A stretch of DNA of 64,000 nt from Sebastes aleutianus (lineage: Eukaryota > Chordata > Actinopteri > Perciformes > Sebastidae). Both the position numbers and the translations under genes were made by a program. A model generated the notes under the pieces. That model did no database searches and was not told where the DNA came from. It worked only from the letters and a program-made list of their open reading frames with translations. Shown one piece after another: positions 55,401 to 64,000 of the stretch. Each line of letters opens with the position of its first letter. Position 1 is the stretch's first letter. The stretch spans positions 42,239,740 to 42,303,739 of the forward strand of contig CAKAKS010000072.1 of NCBI GenBank assembly GCA_916700875.1. Reading direction: 5' to 3'.

Positions 55401-58400
55401 GTGATTTTCCCTGAACAAACAAAGATTATTGATATTGATGAGTTATTATAACATCACATGCTAACGAGGCCCTGAGCTGTTACCATATTTATTTAATTCC
55501 ATAAACGTAATGCTTAATGAAAAAACACTCCCAAAAACTTGATTTTCTGACTTTTACCAGAACTGGACTGTTGAAAATAACCAGAAGAGTCTTCCAGTTG
55601 AACATGTTAGCTAGTTTATAGATAGAAGTCATCTCACCGCCGGTCCCTGCGACCCCGGCAGGCCCGGTACCCCCATGTCGCCCTGCATGCCGCGTGGTCC
55701 CGGTTGGCCCGACTTGCCCTCTTTCCCCTGCTGGCCTCGGCCGCCCTCGGGTCCTTTATTCCCCGTCTCTCCTGGCGGGCCGGTCTGTAATACCACAGCA
55801 GCATGTAGGATGTTAACTCAACGAGACAGGGAGAGGTGCAGAAACACACCGAAACATCTCATGTTTCAACGTCAAAGTGAGGAAGAAGGAAAAGATGTTG
55901 TTGTTTGTTGTTGAACTCATCAAGAAGCATCCTGGAAAACTGAAAAAGTCCTGCAGCCGGGTCACCGTTAAAGCTGCTGGGAAGCAGCTGATCCTGCTCT
56001 TGAAACACCTCCTGAGACTCATTCAGCCTACTCAAGTGTGGTTGTGATGTGGTTGTGATGTGGTTGTGATGTGGTTGTGATTTGGTTCTGATCTGGTTGT
56101 GATTTGGTTGTGATGTGGTTGTGATCTGGTTGTGACCTGGTTGTGATGTGGTTGTGATCAGGTTGTGATGTGGTTGTGATCTGGTTGTGATCTGGTTGTG
56201 ATGTGGTTGTGATCTGGTTGTGATCTGGTTGTGATGTGGTTGTGATGTGGTTGTGATTTGGTTGTGATTTGGTGTGATGTGGTTGTGGTGTGGTTGTGGT
56301 GTGGTTGTGATCTGGTTGTGATGTGGTTGTGATCTGGTTGTGATGTGGTTATCTGGTTGTGATCTGGTTGTGATGTGGTTGTGATGTGGTTGTGATGTGG
56401 TTGTGATGTGGTTGTGGTGTGGTTGTGATGTGGTTGTGACCTGGTTGTGATGTGGTTGTGATGTGGTTGTGATGTGGTTGTGATCTGGTTGTGGTGTGGT
56501 TGTGATCTGGTTGTGATGTGGTTGTGATGTGGTTGTGATGTGGTTGTGATTTGGTTCTGATCTGGTTGTGATTTGGTTGTGATGTGGTTGTGATCTGGTT
56601 GTGACCTGGTTGTGATCTGGTTGTGATCAGGTTGTGATCTGGTTGTGATCAGGTTGTGATCTGGTTGTGATCTGGTTGTGATGTGGTTGTGATCTGGTTG
56701 TGATGTGGTTGTGATCAGGTTGTGATCTGGTTGTGATCTGGTGGTGATCAGGTTGTGATGTGGTTGTGATGGGGTTGTGATCAGGTTGTGATCTGGTTGT
56801 GATGTGGTTGTGATCTGGTTGTGATCTGGTTGTGATGTGGTTGTGATCTGGTTGTGATGTTGTTGTGATGTGGTTGTGATCTGGTTGTGATCTGGTTGTG
56901 ATGTGGTTGTGATCAGGTTGTGATCTGGTTATGATCTGGTTGTGATGTGGTTTTGATGTGGTTGTGATCAGGTTGTGATCTGGTTGTGATCAGATTGTGA
57001 TCTGATTATGATGTGGTTGTGATCTGGTTGTGATCAGATTGTGATCTGATTGTGATGTGGTTGTGATCTGGTTGTGATCTGGTTGTGATGTGGTTGTGAT
57101 CTGGTTGTGATGTGGTTTTGATGTGGTTGTGATCAGGTTGTGATCTGGTTGTGATCAGATTGTGATCTGATTGTGATCAGGTTGTGATGTGGTTGTGATG
57201 TGGTTGTGATGTGGTTGTGATGTGGTTGTGATTTGGTTGTGATGTGGTTGTGATGTGGTTGTGATCTGGTTGTGATCTGGTTGTGATGTTGTTGTGATGT
57301 GGTTGTGATGTGGTTGTGATCTGGTTGTGACCTGGTTGTGATCTGGTTGTGATCAGGTTGTGATGTGGTTGTGATCTGGTTGTGATCTGGTTGTGATGTG
57401 GTTGTGATCTGGTTGTGATCTGGTTGTGATGTGGTTGTGATGTGGTTGTGATTTGGTTGTGATTTGGTGTGATGTGGTTGTGGTGTGGTTGTGGTGTGGT
57501 TGTGATCTGGTTGTGATGTGGTTGTGATCTGGTTGTGATGTGGTTATCTGGTTGTGATCTGGTTGTGATGTGGTTGTGATGTGGTTGTGATGTGGTTGTG
57601 ATGTGGTTGTGGTGTGGTTGTGATGTGGTTGTGACCTGGTTGTGATGTGGTTGTGATGTGGTTGTGATGTGGTTGTGATGTGGTTGTGATCTGGTTGTGG
57701 TGTGGTTGTGATCTGGTTGTGATGTGGTTGTGATGTGGTTGTGATGTGGTTGTGATTTGGTTCTGATCTGGTTGTGATTTGGTTGTGATGTGGTTGTGAT
57801 CTGGTTGTGACCTGGTTGTGATCTGGTTGTGATCAGGTTGTGATCTGGTTGTGATCAGGTTGTGATCTGGTTGTGATCTGGTTGTGATGTGGTTGTGATC
57901 TGGTTGTGATGTGGTTGTGATCAGGTTGTGATCTGGTTGTGATCTGGTGGTGATCAGGTTGTGATGTGGTTGTGATGGGGTTGTGATCAGGTTGTGATCT
58001 GGTTGTGATGTGGTTGTGATCTGGTTGTGATCTGGTTGTGATGTGGTTGTGATCTGGTTGTGATGTTGTTGTGATGTGGTTGTGATCTGGTTGTGATCTG
58101 GTTGTGATGTGGTTGTGATCAGGTTGTGATCTGGTTATGATCTGGTTGTGATGTGGTTTTGATGTGGTTGTGATCAGGTTGTGATCTGGTTGTGATCAGA
58201 TTGTGATCTGATTATGATGTGGTTGTGATCTGGTTGTGATCAGGTTGTGATCTGATTGTGATGTGGTTGTGATCTGGTTGTGATCTGGTTGTGATGTGGT
58301 TGTGATCTGGTTGTGATGTGGTTTTGATGTGGTTGTGATCAGGTTGTGATCTGGTTGTGATCAGATTGTGATCTGATTGTGATCAGGTTGTGATGTGGTT

Positions 58401-61400
58401 GTGATGTGGTTGTGATGTGGTTGTGATGTGGTTGTGATTTGGTTGTGATGTGGTTGTGATGTGGTTGTGATCTGGTTGTGATCTGGTTGTGATGTTGTTG
58501 TGATGTGGTTGTGATGTGGTTGTGATCTGGTTGTGATGTGGTTGTGATCTGGTTGTGATGTGGTTGTGATGTGGTTGTGATCAGGTTGTGATCTGGTTGT
58601 GATCTGGTTGTTATGTGGTTGTGATCTGGTTGTGATCTGGTTGTGATGTGGTTGTGATCAGGTTGTGATCTGGTTGTGATCAGGTTGTGATCTGGTTGTG
58701 ATCTGGTTGTGATGTGGTTGTGATGTGGTTGTGATCAGGTTGTGATCTGGTTGTTATGTGGTTGTGATCTGGTTGTGATGTGGTTGTGATGTGGTTGTGA
58801 TCAGGTTGTGATCTGGTTGTGATCAGGTTGTGATCTGGTGGTGATCAGGTTGTGATCTGGTTGTGATCAGGTTGTGATCAGGTTGTGATCTGGTTGTGAT
58901 CTGGTTGTGAACAGGTTGTGATCTGGTTGTGATGTGGTTGTGATCAGGTTGTGATGTGGTTGTGATCTGGTTGTGATCTGGTTGTGATGTGGTTGTGATC
59001 AGGTTGTGATCTGGTTGTGATCTGGTTGTGATGTGGTTGTGATCTGGTTGTGATCAGGTTGTGATCTGATTGTGATGTGGTTGTGATGTGGTTGTGATCT
59101 GGTTGTGATGTGGTTGTGATCTGGTTGTGATGTGGTTTTGATGTGGTTGTGATCAGGTTGTGATCTGGTTGTGATCAGGTTGTGATCTGATTGTGATCAG
59201 GTTGTGATCTGGTTGTGATGTGGTTGTGATCAGGTTGTGATCAGGTTGTGATCTGGTTGTGATCTGGTTGTGATAAGGTTGTGATTTGGTTGTGATGTGG
59301 TTGTGATGTGGTTGTGATCTGGTTGTGATCAGGTTGTGATCTGGTGGTGATCAGGTTGTGATCTGGTTGTGATCAGGTTGTGATCAGGTTGTGATCTGGT
59401 TGTGATCTGGTTGTGAACAGGTTGTGATCTGGTTGTGATGTGGTTGTGATCAGGTTGTGATGTGGTTGTGATCTGGTTGTGATGTGGTTTTGATGTGGTT
59501 GTGATCAGGTTGTGATCTGGTTGTGATCAGGTTGTGATCAGGTTGTGATCAGGTTGTGATCTGGTTGTGATGTGGTTGTGATGTGGTTTTGATCTGGTTT
59601 TGGTCTGGTTGTGATCTGGTTGTGATGTTGTTGTGATGTGGTTGTGATCTGGTTGTGATGTTGTTGTGTTGTTGTTGTGATGTTGTTGTGATGTGGTTGT
59701 GATTTGGTTGTGATCTGGTTGTGATGTGGTTGTGATGTTTTTGTGATGTTGTTGTGATGTTGTTGTGATGTTCTTGTGATCTGATTGTGATCTGGTTGTG
59801 ATGTGGTTGTGATGTTGTTGTGATGTTGTTGTGATGTGGTTGTGATTTCGTTGTGATCTGGTTGTGATGTGGTTGTGATGTTTTTGTGATGTTGTTGTGA
59901 TGTTCTTGTGATGTTCTTGTAATCTGGTTGTGATCTGGTTGTGATCTGGTTGTGATGTGGTTGTGATGTGGTTGTGATCTGGTTGTGATCTGATTGTGTT
60001 GTGGTTGTGATGTGGTTGTGATGCTGGCTTTCAGTGAACATACCGATCCTTTCTCTCCTGGTTCTCCTTGATCACCCTGTAGAGGAAAAGATTCATAAAT
60101 GATTTTGTCTGCAGGAAGTTGCATCCAACGTTGCCATAGCAAAAGTGATCTCATAGTACCAGACGTTTCACATCTTAATGATCTTAAATATCTTACAAGT
60201 TCTCCAGAGCTACATATTCTACTATACATATATACATATATACATCAATTCTATACATATTCTTGTGGTTTCCCACTGAAGAGACAGATCCTGCTGACTG
60301 TATGGAAGCAGGTGTTTCAGTGGTGGGTCACTCACCAGGTCTCCACCGTCTCCTGGTGTTCCTTCAGCTCCTGCAGCTCCCTGAAAGAATGAAAAGATGG
60401 TTTTTGGTTCTTAATGTGCTCCGAGTCAAAACTCTGTAATCTGAGTGTTAATATTCTGAAACATACCTGGTCTCCCGTTGGACCGTCGAGACCGACTGCA
60501 CCCTGAGGAGGAAAAACATGATATAACATATAGCCTGATGAGTATTTCATTATCTGAAACAACTTCATATTTTCAAACAAATAAATCGGTCATATCCTGG
60601 AGCCAAAACCCCGTCGTCATAGTCCCGTGGTTCTGATAGGTGGTATCTGGTGGACTTAAAGGGGGGGCAGTAAATCACAAATATTGTCTCCTGATTAGTT
60701 TTATTGCAGCCTATATATACAGTATATACTGTGTATATATATATATATATATACTGTATATATACTGTATATATATAGAGAGACAGAGATGTACGTAAAA
60801 CACGTCACTTACGTCACTAGCGTAACTTACGTCACTAATGTCACTAACGTAACTTACGTCACTAACGTGGCTTACGTCACTAACGTGGCTTACGTCACTA
60901 ACGTAACTTACGTCACTAATGTCACTAACGTAACTTACGTCACTAACGTAACTTACGTTAAGGCGAATACAGGTATATTCAGACAGACAGGATGAGGAAA
61001 GATAAAGTGTTTTTGAACATTAAAGCATGTAAACATGTTCTAGTAGAAACCTAAAATATAAGTATGAACCTGGAAATGAGCTGATACTTCCCCTTTAAAG
61101 TGAATCAGCGTGTTTATCCAGCTCAGTCACGCAGCAGTTGATGTATTGATTTGTGTACACGGACACGAACTTCAAATTTTTTTGCGTGATGGTCAGCACG
61201 AAATCAATTTGTAGATGATCCACATAACTGTGAAGCGGGACGTGTAGAGAGTAGGGACGACACGTAGGGAGGAGGTTGGAATGGACGGGGGGGTATAAAA
61301 ACACTAATGAGGTAGTTTTATTTTGAAAAGACTGGAGCGGAAATTGACACATACGTTACGTGTTGCTGGACATTCGTAGGAGACGCACGAAAAATAAGTT

Positions 61401-61644
61401 TTTGAAAGTCGTGCTGAGCGTCACGAGAAAAAGAGGAAAAGCGCGTCTGCGTACACAAATTAAATTAAATAGATTACACTTGGTGAATATTTCACAGACT
61501 GCCGTGAGACGGAGTGGGTTCATCACGTGATGAGGTTCATCACGTGATGTCATTCTGTGTCTCTTACCCGGTCGCCATTCTGACCACGATAACCAGCAGG
61601 ACCAGGAAGTCCTGGAAGACCCAGGTCTCCTTTACCTCCCTGTT

Positions 61645-61679
<35 letters not shown>

Positions 61680-61708
61680 CATACATATACAGTTAAATAC
61701 AAGAATAT

Positions 61709-61743
<35 letters not shown>

Positions 61744-64000
61744 CAGTTAAATACTCAGAATATACACACATATATATATATACAAACATCCCCCCCCGTT
61801 TCATCACATGTTTCTGGGTACTGACGGTGGCGTTCAGCGTTCAGGCCGACGGGTTTCAGGCATTCCTGGGGAACAGAGAGCTCTTTCAGGGCTCCTTTTT
61901 CTTTTCCTGCCCTGAACCCCCCCCCCCCCCCGCCCCGCCCCCAGGTCGTCGTGTTTCTGTAACAAGAGTTCCATTCACAGCCGCTCAGCGACGGATTAAA
62001 GACTTTAACTGAAGGACAGAAGTTCATAAAGACCCGCCGCTCGTTAATAACAGCATGACACGAGGCTTCAGCTCACCTCCGAGGGTTATCCTGGTGAATG
62101 ATCCTCAGGTTGAATCAGACGTTCAGGACAGGAGATCCTAGTTATGATCACTGATCGATCACTTTGTGTTTCAAGACCCGGATCTCATAGTAGTAGTACT
62201 AGTACAGACTACTAGTACAGAGTAGTAGTACAGAGTACTAGTACAGAGTAGTAGTACAGAGTAGTAGTACAGAGTACTAGTACAGAGTAATAGTACAGAG
62301 TAATAGTACAGAGTAGTAGTACAGAGTACTAGTACAGAGTAGTATTACAGAGTAGTAGTACAGAGTAGTAGTACAGAGTAGTACTACTCTGTATCAGTAC
62401 AGAGTAGTAGTACAGAGTAGTAGTACAGAGTAGTAGTACCAGTACCTGTGAGGGTTTCTGGACAATATCTGTCATAGTTTTGTGTTGTTCATTGATTTAC
62501 AATAATAAATATATACATACATTTGCATAAAGCAGAGTATTTGTCCACTCCCATGTTGATAAGAGGATTAAATAGTTAAATGGTAAATGGACTTATATAG
62601 CGCTTTTCTAGTCTTCCGACCACTCAAAGCGCTTTACACTACATGTCAGTATTCACCCATTCACACACACATTCATACACTGATGGCAGAGGCTACTAAG
62701 GTGCCAACTTTGCCCATCAGGATTTAATCTAAATACTCATTCACACACCGATGGCTATGCCTCCGGGAGCAATTTGGGGTTAAGTGTCTTGCTCAAGGAC
62801 ACATCGACATGTGACCCGGAGCAGCCGGGGATCGAACCACCGACCTTCCGATTGGTGGACAACCTGCTCTACCCTCTGAGCCACAGCCGCCCCGTTGACT
62901 GATCTCCCTTTAAGGTTCATTTATAGCAGATAAAACATGTGTACACACTCGTCTCCTGAGCGTCTAGCAGCAATTAGAGCTTGACTAATCAGATTCTAAG
63001 TAACCAGAGACCAAACTTTAGTTTTCTTCTCCTCGTAGATCATAAATAAAATGTTCATTTATTGTTAATAAATGGTATAATTATTGTTTACACACATCCA
63101 TTGCCAATCCCTGTCCTTCCTGGGTAAACATTTCTTGTTGCTCCCTCCATCCCCTGGACCCTAAACGGGGGAACGTAACAATTGGGGGCTCGTCCGGGAT
63201 CTTGGACAATTGGTCCAATATGGCGCCCACGTTGACATATCATCTACAGTATGTATATACTGTATGTCTATGTATGTATCTATGTCTATGTATGTATATA
63301 CTGTATGTTTATGTATGTATCTATGTCTATGTATGTATATACTGTATGTCTATGTATGTATATACTGCATGTCTATGTATGTATATACTGTATGTCTATG
63401 TAAATGGTAAATGGACTTGGACTTATATAGCGCTTTTCTAGTCTTCCGACCACTCAAAGCGCTTTACACTACATGTCAGCATTCACCCATTCACACACCC
63501 ATTCATACACTGATGACAGAGGCTACTAAGGTGCCAACTTTGCCCATCAGGATCTAATCTAAATACTCATTCATACACCGATGGCTATGCCTTCGGGAGC
63601 AATTTGGGGTTAAGTGTCTTGCTCAAGGACACATCGACATGTGATCAGGAGCAGCCGGGGATCGAACCACCGACCTTGTAAGTATATATGTCTATGTATG
63701 TATATACTGTATGTCTATGTATGTATATATGTCTATGTATGTATATACTGTATGTCTATGTATGTATATATGTCTATGTATGTATATACTGTATGTCTAT
63801 GTATGTATATACTGTATGTCTATGTATGTATATACTGTATGTCTATGTATGTATATATGTCTATGTATGTATATACTGTATGTCTATGTATGTATATATG
63901 TCGATGGTTCATGGTGTAGGGGGAGGTTTTATCCCTGATATTAGACAGACTCTCTCTGTCAGGTCTTACCCTGGCTCCTGGTGATCCTCGAGGCCCGTCA
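52241..64000 (-). CDS. col9a1: col9a1: collagen IX alpha-1, 3' part (ten exons)
   Basis: Collagen IX is a FACIT collagen that decorates type II fibrils in cartilage and the vitreous. Ten minus-strand exons join in phase from the window edge to TGA, 296 residues in all. They run through Gly-X-Y of COL2, then the NC2 hinge (PTDTHIKQVCMRVMQE onward, with its Cys), then COL1 (SGISGLPGPPGPPGPPGPTG onward), then NC1 with GYCESSQC. Human COL9A1 has the same order and near-identical NC2 wording as I remember it. Two Gly-X-Y interruptions in COL1 (GPTARGTKG and GRPAYGKDG) sit where the human chain also breaks. The NC4 and most of COL3/COL2 lie beyond the window. A teleost a or b paralogue cannot be chosen. 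It converges on ptp4a1. Confidence 0.92.
53203..53280 (-). CDS. col9a1: col9a1 exon (COL1)
   Basis: 78 nt between 'tgtctgcag' and 'ccag|gtacat', encoding DQGDRGDRGPTARGTKGAPG onward. Starts with two bases and ends with one base of a Gly codon. Confidence 0.9.
53483..53957. repeat. 41-bp minisatellite in col9a1 intron
   Basis: About 11 units of 'ggatgatgagaacctccaga' plus 'tgttcaggttggacgttcaca'-type, one shortened at about 53,881. Confidence 0.95.
54066..54262. repeat. 21-bp minisatellite ('gtctctttgtagttgttttg')
   Basis: About nine units, multiples of three, giving LFVVVLR-type false ORFs. Confidence 0.93.
54349..54737. repeat. 22-bp minisatellite ('atctatcacctggtctcaga')
   Basis: About 17 units alternating between 'gtctcagact' and 'gtctcaggtt' forms, in the col9a1 intron just before the NC2/COL1 exon. 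Confidence 0.95.
54856..55044 (-). CDS. col9a1: col9a1 exon (NC2/COL1 junction)
   Basis: 189 nt between 'gtgtcacag' and 'aaag|gtgaga', encoding QLAQLAASLRRPESGISGLP and a long perfect Gly-X-Y run ending GRKGPK. Confidence 0.92.
55356..55410 (-). CDS. col9a1: col9a1 exon (NC2 hinge)
   Basis: 55 nt between 'ttgttcag' and 'caag|gtaagt', encoding GKSPTDTHIKQVCMRVMQ. Too short for ORF detection; recognised from the conserved NC2 sequence. Confidence 0.9.
55638..55784 (-). CDS. col9a1: col9a1 exon (COL2 end)
   Basis: 147 nt (49 codons) between 'gtattacag' and 'gcg|gtgaga', encoding TGPPGETGNKGPEGGRGQQG onward in perfect Gly-X-Y register. Confidence 0.9.
56037..60020. repeat. 4-kb minisatellite, 11-bp unit, col9a1 intron
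   Basis: About 360 units of 'gtggttgtgat' with 'ctggttgtgat', 'caggttgtgat', 'ttggttgtgat' and rarer forms. It begins within about 25 nt of the splice donor of the exon at 60,044. A segment of about 1.2 kb is repeated (see separate entry). His/Asn/Thr-rich minus-strand ORFs are artefacts. Confidence 0.97.
56266..58520. repeat. About 1.2-kb higher-order duplication in the 11-bp array
   Basis: Rare variants recur at a constant offset: 'ttctgatctgg' at 56,555 and 57,761, and 'ggtggtgatcagg' at 56,740 and 57,946, both 1,206 bp apart; 'gatttggtgtgatg' at 56,266 and 57,461 (1,195 bp, one unit different). Confidence 0.8.
60044..60076 (-). CDS. col9a1: col9a1 exon (COL2)
   Basis: 33 nt between 'cctctacag' and 'tcg|gtatgt', encoding GDQGEPGEKGS, which joins TGPPG of the next exon in register. 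Confidence 0.88.
60336..60380 (-). CDS. col9a1: col9a1 exon (COL2)
   Basis: 45 nt between 'ttctttcag' and 'ctg|gtgagt', encoding GAAGAEGTPGDGGDL. Confidence 0.9.
60467..60502 (-). CDS. col9a1: col9a1 exon (COL2)
   Basis: 36 nt between 'ttcctcctcag'-type acceptor and 'cag|gtatgt', encoding GAVGLDGPTGDQ. Confidence 0.9.
60726..60785. repeat. TA-rich microsatellite
   Basis: TATATA mixed with 'tactgta' palindromes. Confidence 0.85.
60798..60960. repeat. 18-bp repeat with TTACGTCA
   Basis: About nine units of 'aacttacgtcactaacgt' and variants ('ggcttacgtcac', 'aatgtcact'). Each complete unit carries TTACGTCA, complement TGACGTAA, a CRE/ATF-like octamer. Confidence 0.88.
61568..61639 (-). CDS. 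col9a1: col9a1 exon (COL2)
   Basis: 72 nt between 'gttttaacag' and 'cgg|gtaaga', encoding GGKGDLGLPGLPGPAGYRGQ and NGDR. A CA microsatellite lies within 10 bp of its acceptor. Confidence 0.9.
61648..61680. repeat. (CA)n microsatellite
   Basis: CA dinucleotides next to a col9a1 splice acceptor; TATA runs follow at 61,716-61,742 and 61,768-61,782. Confidence 0.92.
62185..62442. repeat. 'agtagtagtacag' 13-bp minisatellite
   Basis: About 19 units of 'agtagtagtacag' and 'agtactagtacag', with one reversed patch ('gtagtactactctg') near 62,380. Confidence 0.9.
62577..62897 (-). mobile_element. tRNA-derived SINE, near full length
   Basis: On the minus strand the head reads 'gcggctgtggctcagagggt' and contains a Pol III A box (tggctcagaggg, 62,872-62,883) and B box (ggttcgatccc, 62,828-62,838). 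The body ends 'gtccatttaccattta'. The same body recurs at 63,401-63,677. Confidence 0.75.
62940..63182 (+). mobile_element. LTR 3' portion of an endogenous retrovirus remnant
   Basis: The sequence ends '...gaacgtaaca' at 63,180, an LTR-type CA end, two bases before a perfect primer-binding site. It contains AATAAA (about 63,045) in a position suiting an R region. The left boundary is not determined. No viral coding sequence follows; a microsatellite and SINE take over about 45 bp later. Confidence 0.45.
63183..63200 (+). other. Retroviral primer-binding site for tRNA-Pro
   Basis: TGGGGGCTCGTCCGGGAT is exactly complementary to the 3' 18 nt of tRNA-Pro, including CCA, as in gammaretroviruses such as murine leukaemia virus. 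It directly follows an LTR-like end. Confidence 0.75.
63245..63400. repeat. 'tatgtctatgtatgtatata' microsatellite, left part
   Basis: TATG/TCTA-type repeat interrupted by the SINE at 63,401-63,677 and resuming at 63,678. Confidence 0.92.
63401..63677 (-). mobile_element. tRNA-derived SINE, head-truncated copy
   Basis: Matches 62,577-62,846 but stops at 'accgaccttg', losing the tRNA-like head (A box) on the minus strand. It is inserted in the microsatellite. Loss of the 5' end is usual for target-primed reverse transcription. Confidence 0.75.
63678..63905. repeat. 'tatgtctatgtatgtatata' microsatellite, right part
   Basis: Continuation of the 63,245-63,400 repeat after the SINE. Tyr/Met/Cys-rich ORFs here are artefacts. 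Confidence 0.92.
63970..64000 (-). CDS. col9a1: col9a1 exon, partial at window edge
   Basis: 31 nt ending DGPRGSPGAR|GTAAGA in phase 0. The rest of the exon lies beyond the window. Confidence 0.8.

Larger units (their letters stand above)
61640..63969 (-). other. col9a1 intron
   Basis: A 2.3-kb intron with CA/TA microsatellites, a poly-C tract (61,917-61,932), a 13-bp minisatellite, a SINE, an LTR/PBS remnant and a second SINE. I found no additional collagen exon in it. Confidence 0.7.

Noticed and set aside
62828..62883. tRNA gene on the minus strand
   Set aside because: A and B boxes are present, but the sequence belongs to a SINE with a long non-tRNA body and a second copy nearby; it does not show a full cloverleaf.
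63183..63200. tRNA-Pro gene fragment
   Set aside because: Only the 18-nt complement of the tRNA 3' end including CCA is present, which fits a primer-binding site; tRNA genes do not encode CCA in vertebrates.

Overview
The window reads as vertebrate nuclear DNA, almost certainly a ray-finned fish and probably a percomorph teleost. The genes are split by GT-AG introns, the dispersed repeats are teleost types (hAT-like and fold-back MITEs, a tRNA-derived SINE, an LTR/PBS remnant), and the encoded proteins match vertebrate families. Nothing bacterial, plasmid-like or CRISPR-like is present. Four protein genes are supported, all assembled by eye from exons whose splice phases agree.

Layout. (1) 1-3,233, + strand: the 3' part of a FAM83-family gene, best match fam83b (end of the DUF1669 domain plus the whole disordered tail). 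(2) 3,234-7,804: a repeat-rich convergent spacer with hAT-like ends, three copies of a short interspersed repeat, a 5 x 76-bp tandem repeat, a 0.9-kb fold-back element and AAT microsatellites. (3) 24,431-7,805, - strand: a complete four-exon lgsn (lengsin, a glutamine-synthetase-fold lens protein) of 695 codons. Its 14-kb intron 2 is filled by about 13 kb of a 22-bp minisatellite. (4) 24,821-30,272: a 5.4-kb 44-bp minisatellite between the divergent lgsn and ptp4a1 promoters, followed by AT-rich spacer and a 70/46-bp array. (5) about 33,100-49,640, + strand: ptp4a1 (PRL-1 phosphatase), with a CpG-rich first exon, a 5' UTR carrying upstream ORFs and five coding exons giving exactly 173 residues. 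Its introns hold at least six different minisatellites and an antisense 28S rRNA fragment. (6) 64,000-about 51,170, - strand: the 3' end of col9a1 (collagen IX alpha-1), ten exons including NC2, COL1 and NC1, converging on ptp4a1. Its 3' UTR carries a 0.5-kb pentanucleotide array and one intron carries a 4-kb 11-bp array.

Tandem repeats make up more than half of the 64 kb. Nearly every long ORF outside the four genes is an artefact of a repeat unit that lacks stop codons. The genes are not an operon and need not work together. lgsn is a lens structural protein relative, ptp4a1 a prenylated phosphatase, col9a1 a cartilage/vitreous FACIT collagen, and fam83b a CK1-binding scaffold. The block combines genes found on human 6p12 and 6q12-q13, which supports conserved synteny. 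I found no clear new biological system. The most unusual content is the number, length and higher-order structure of the minisatellites and where they sit: next to splice donors, in a 3' UTR and between divergent promoters.
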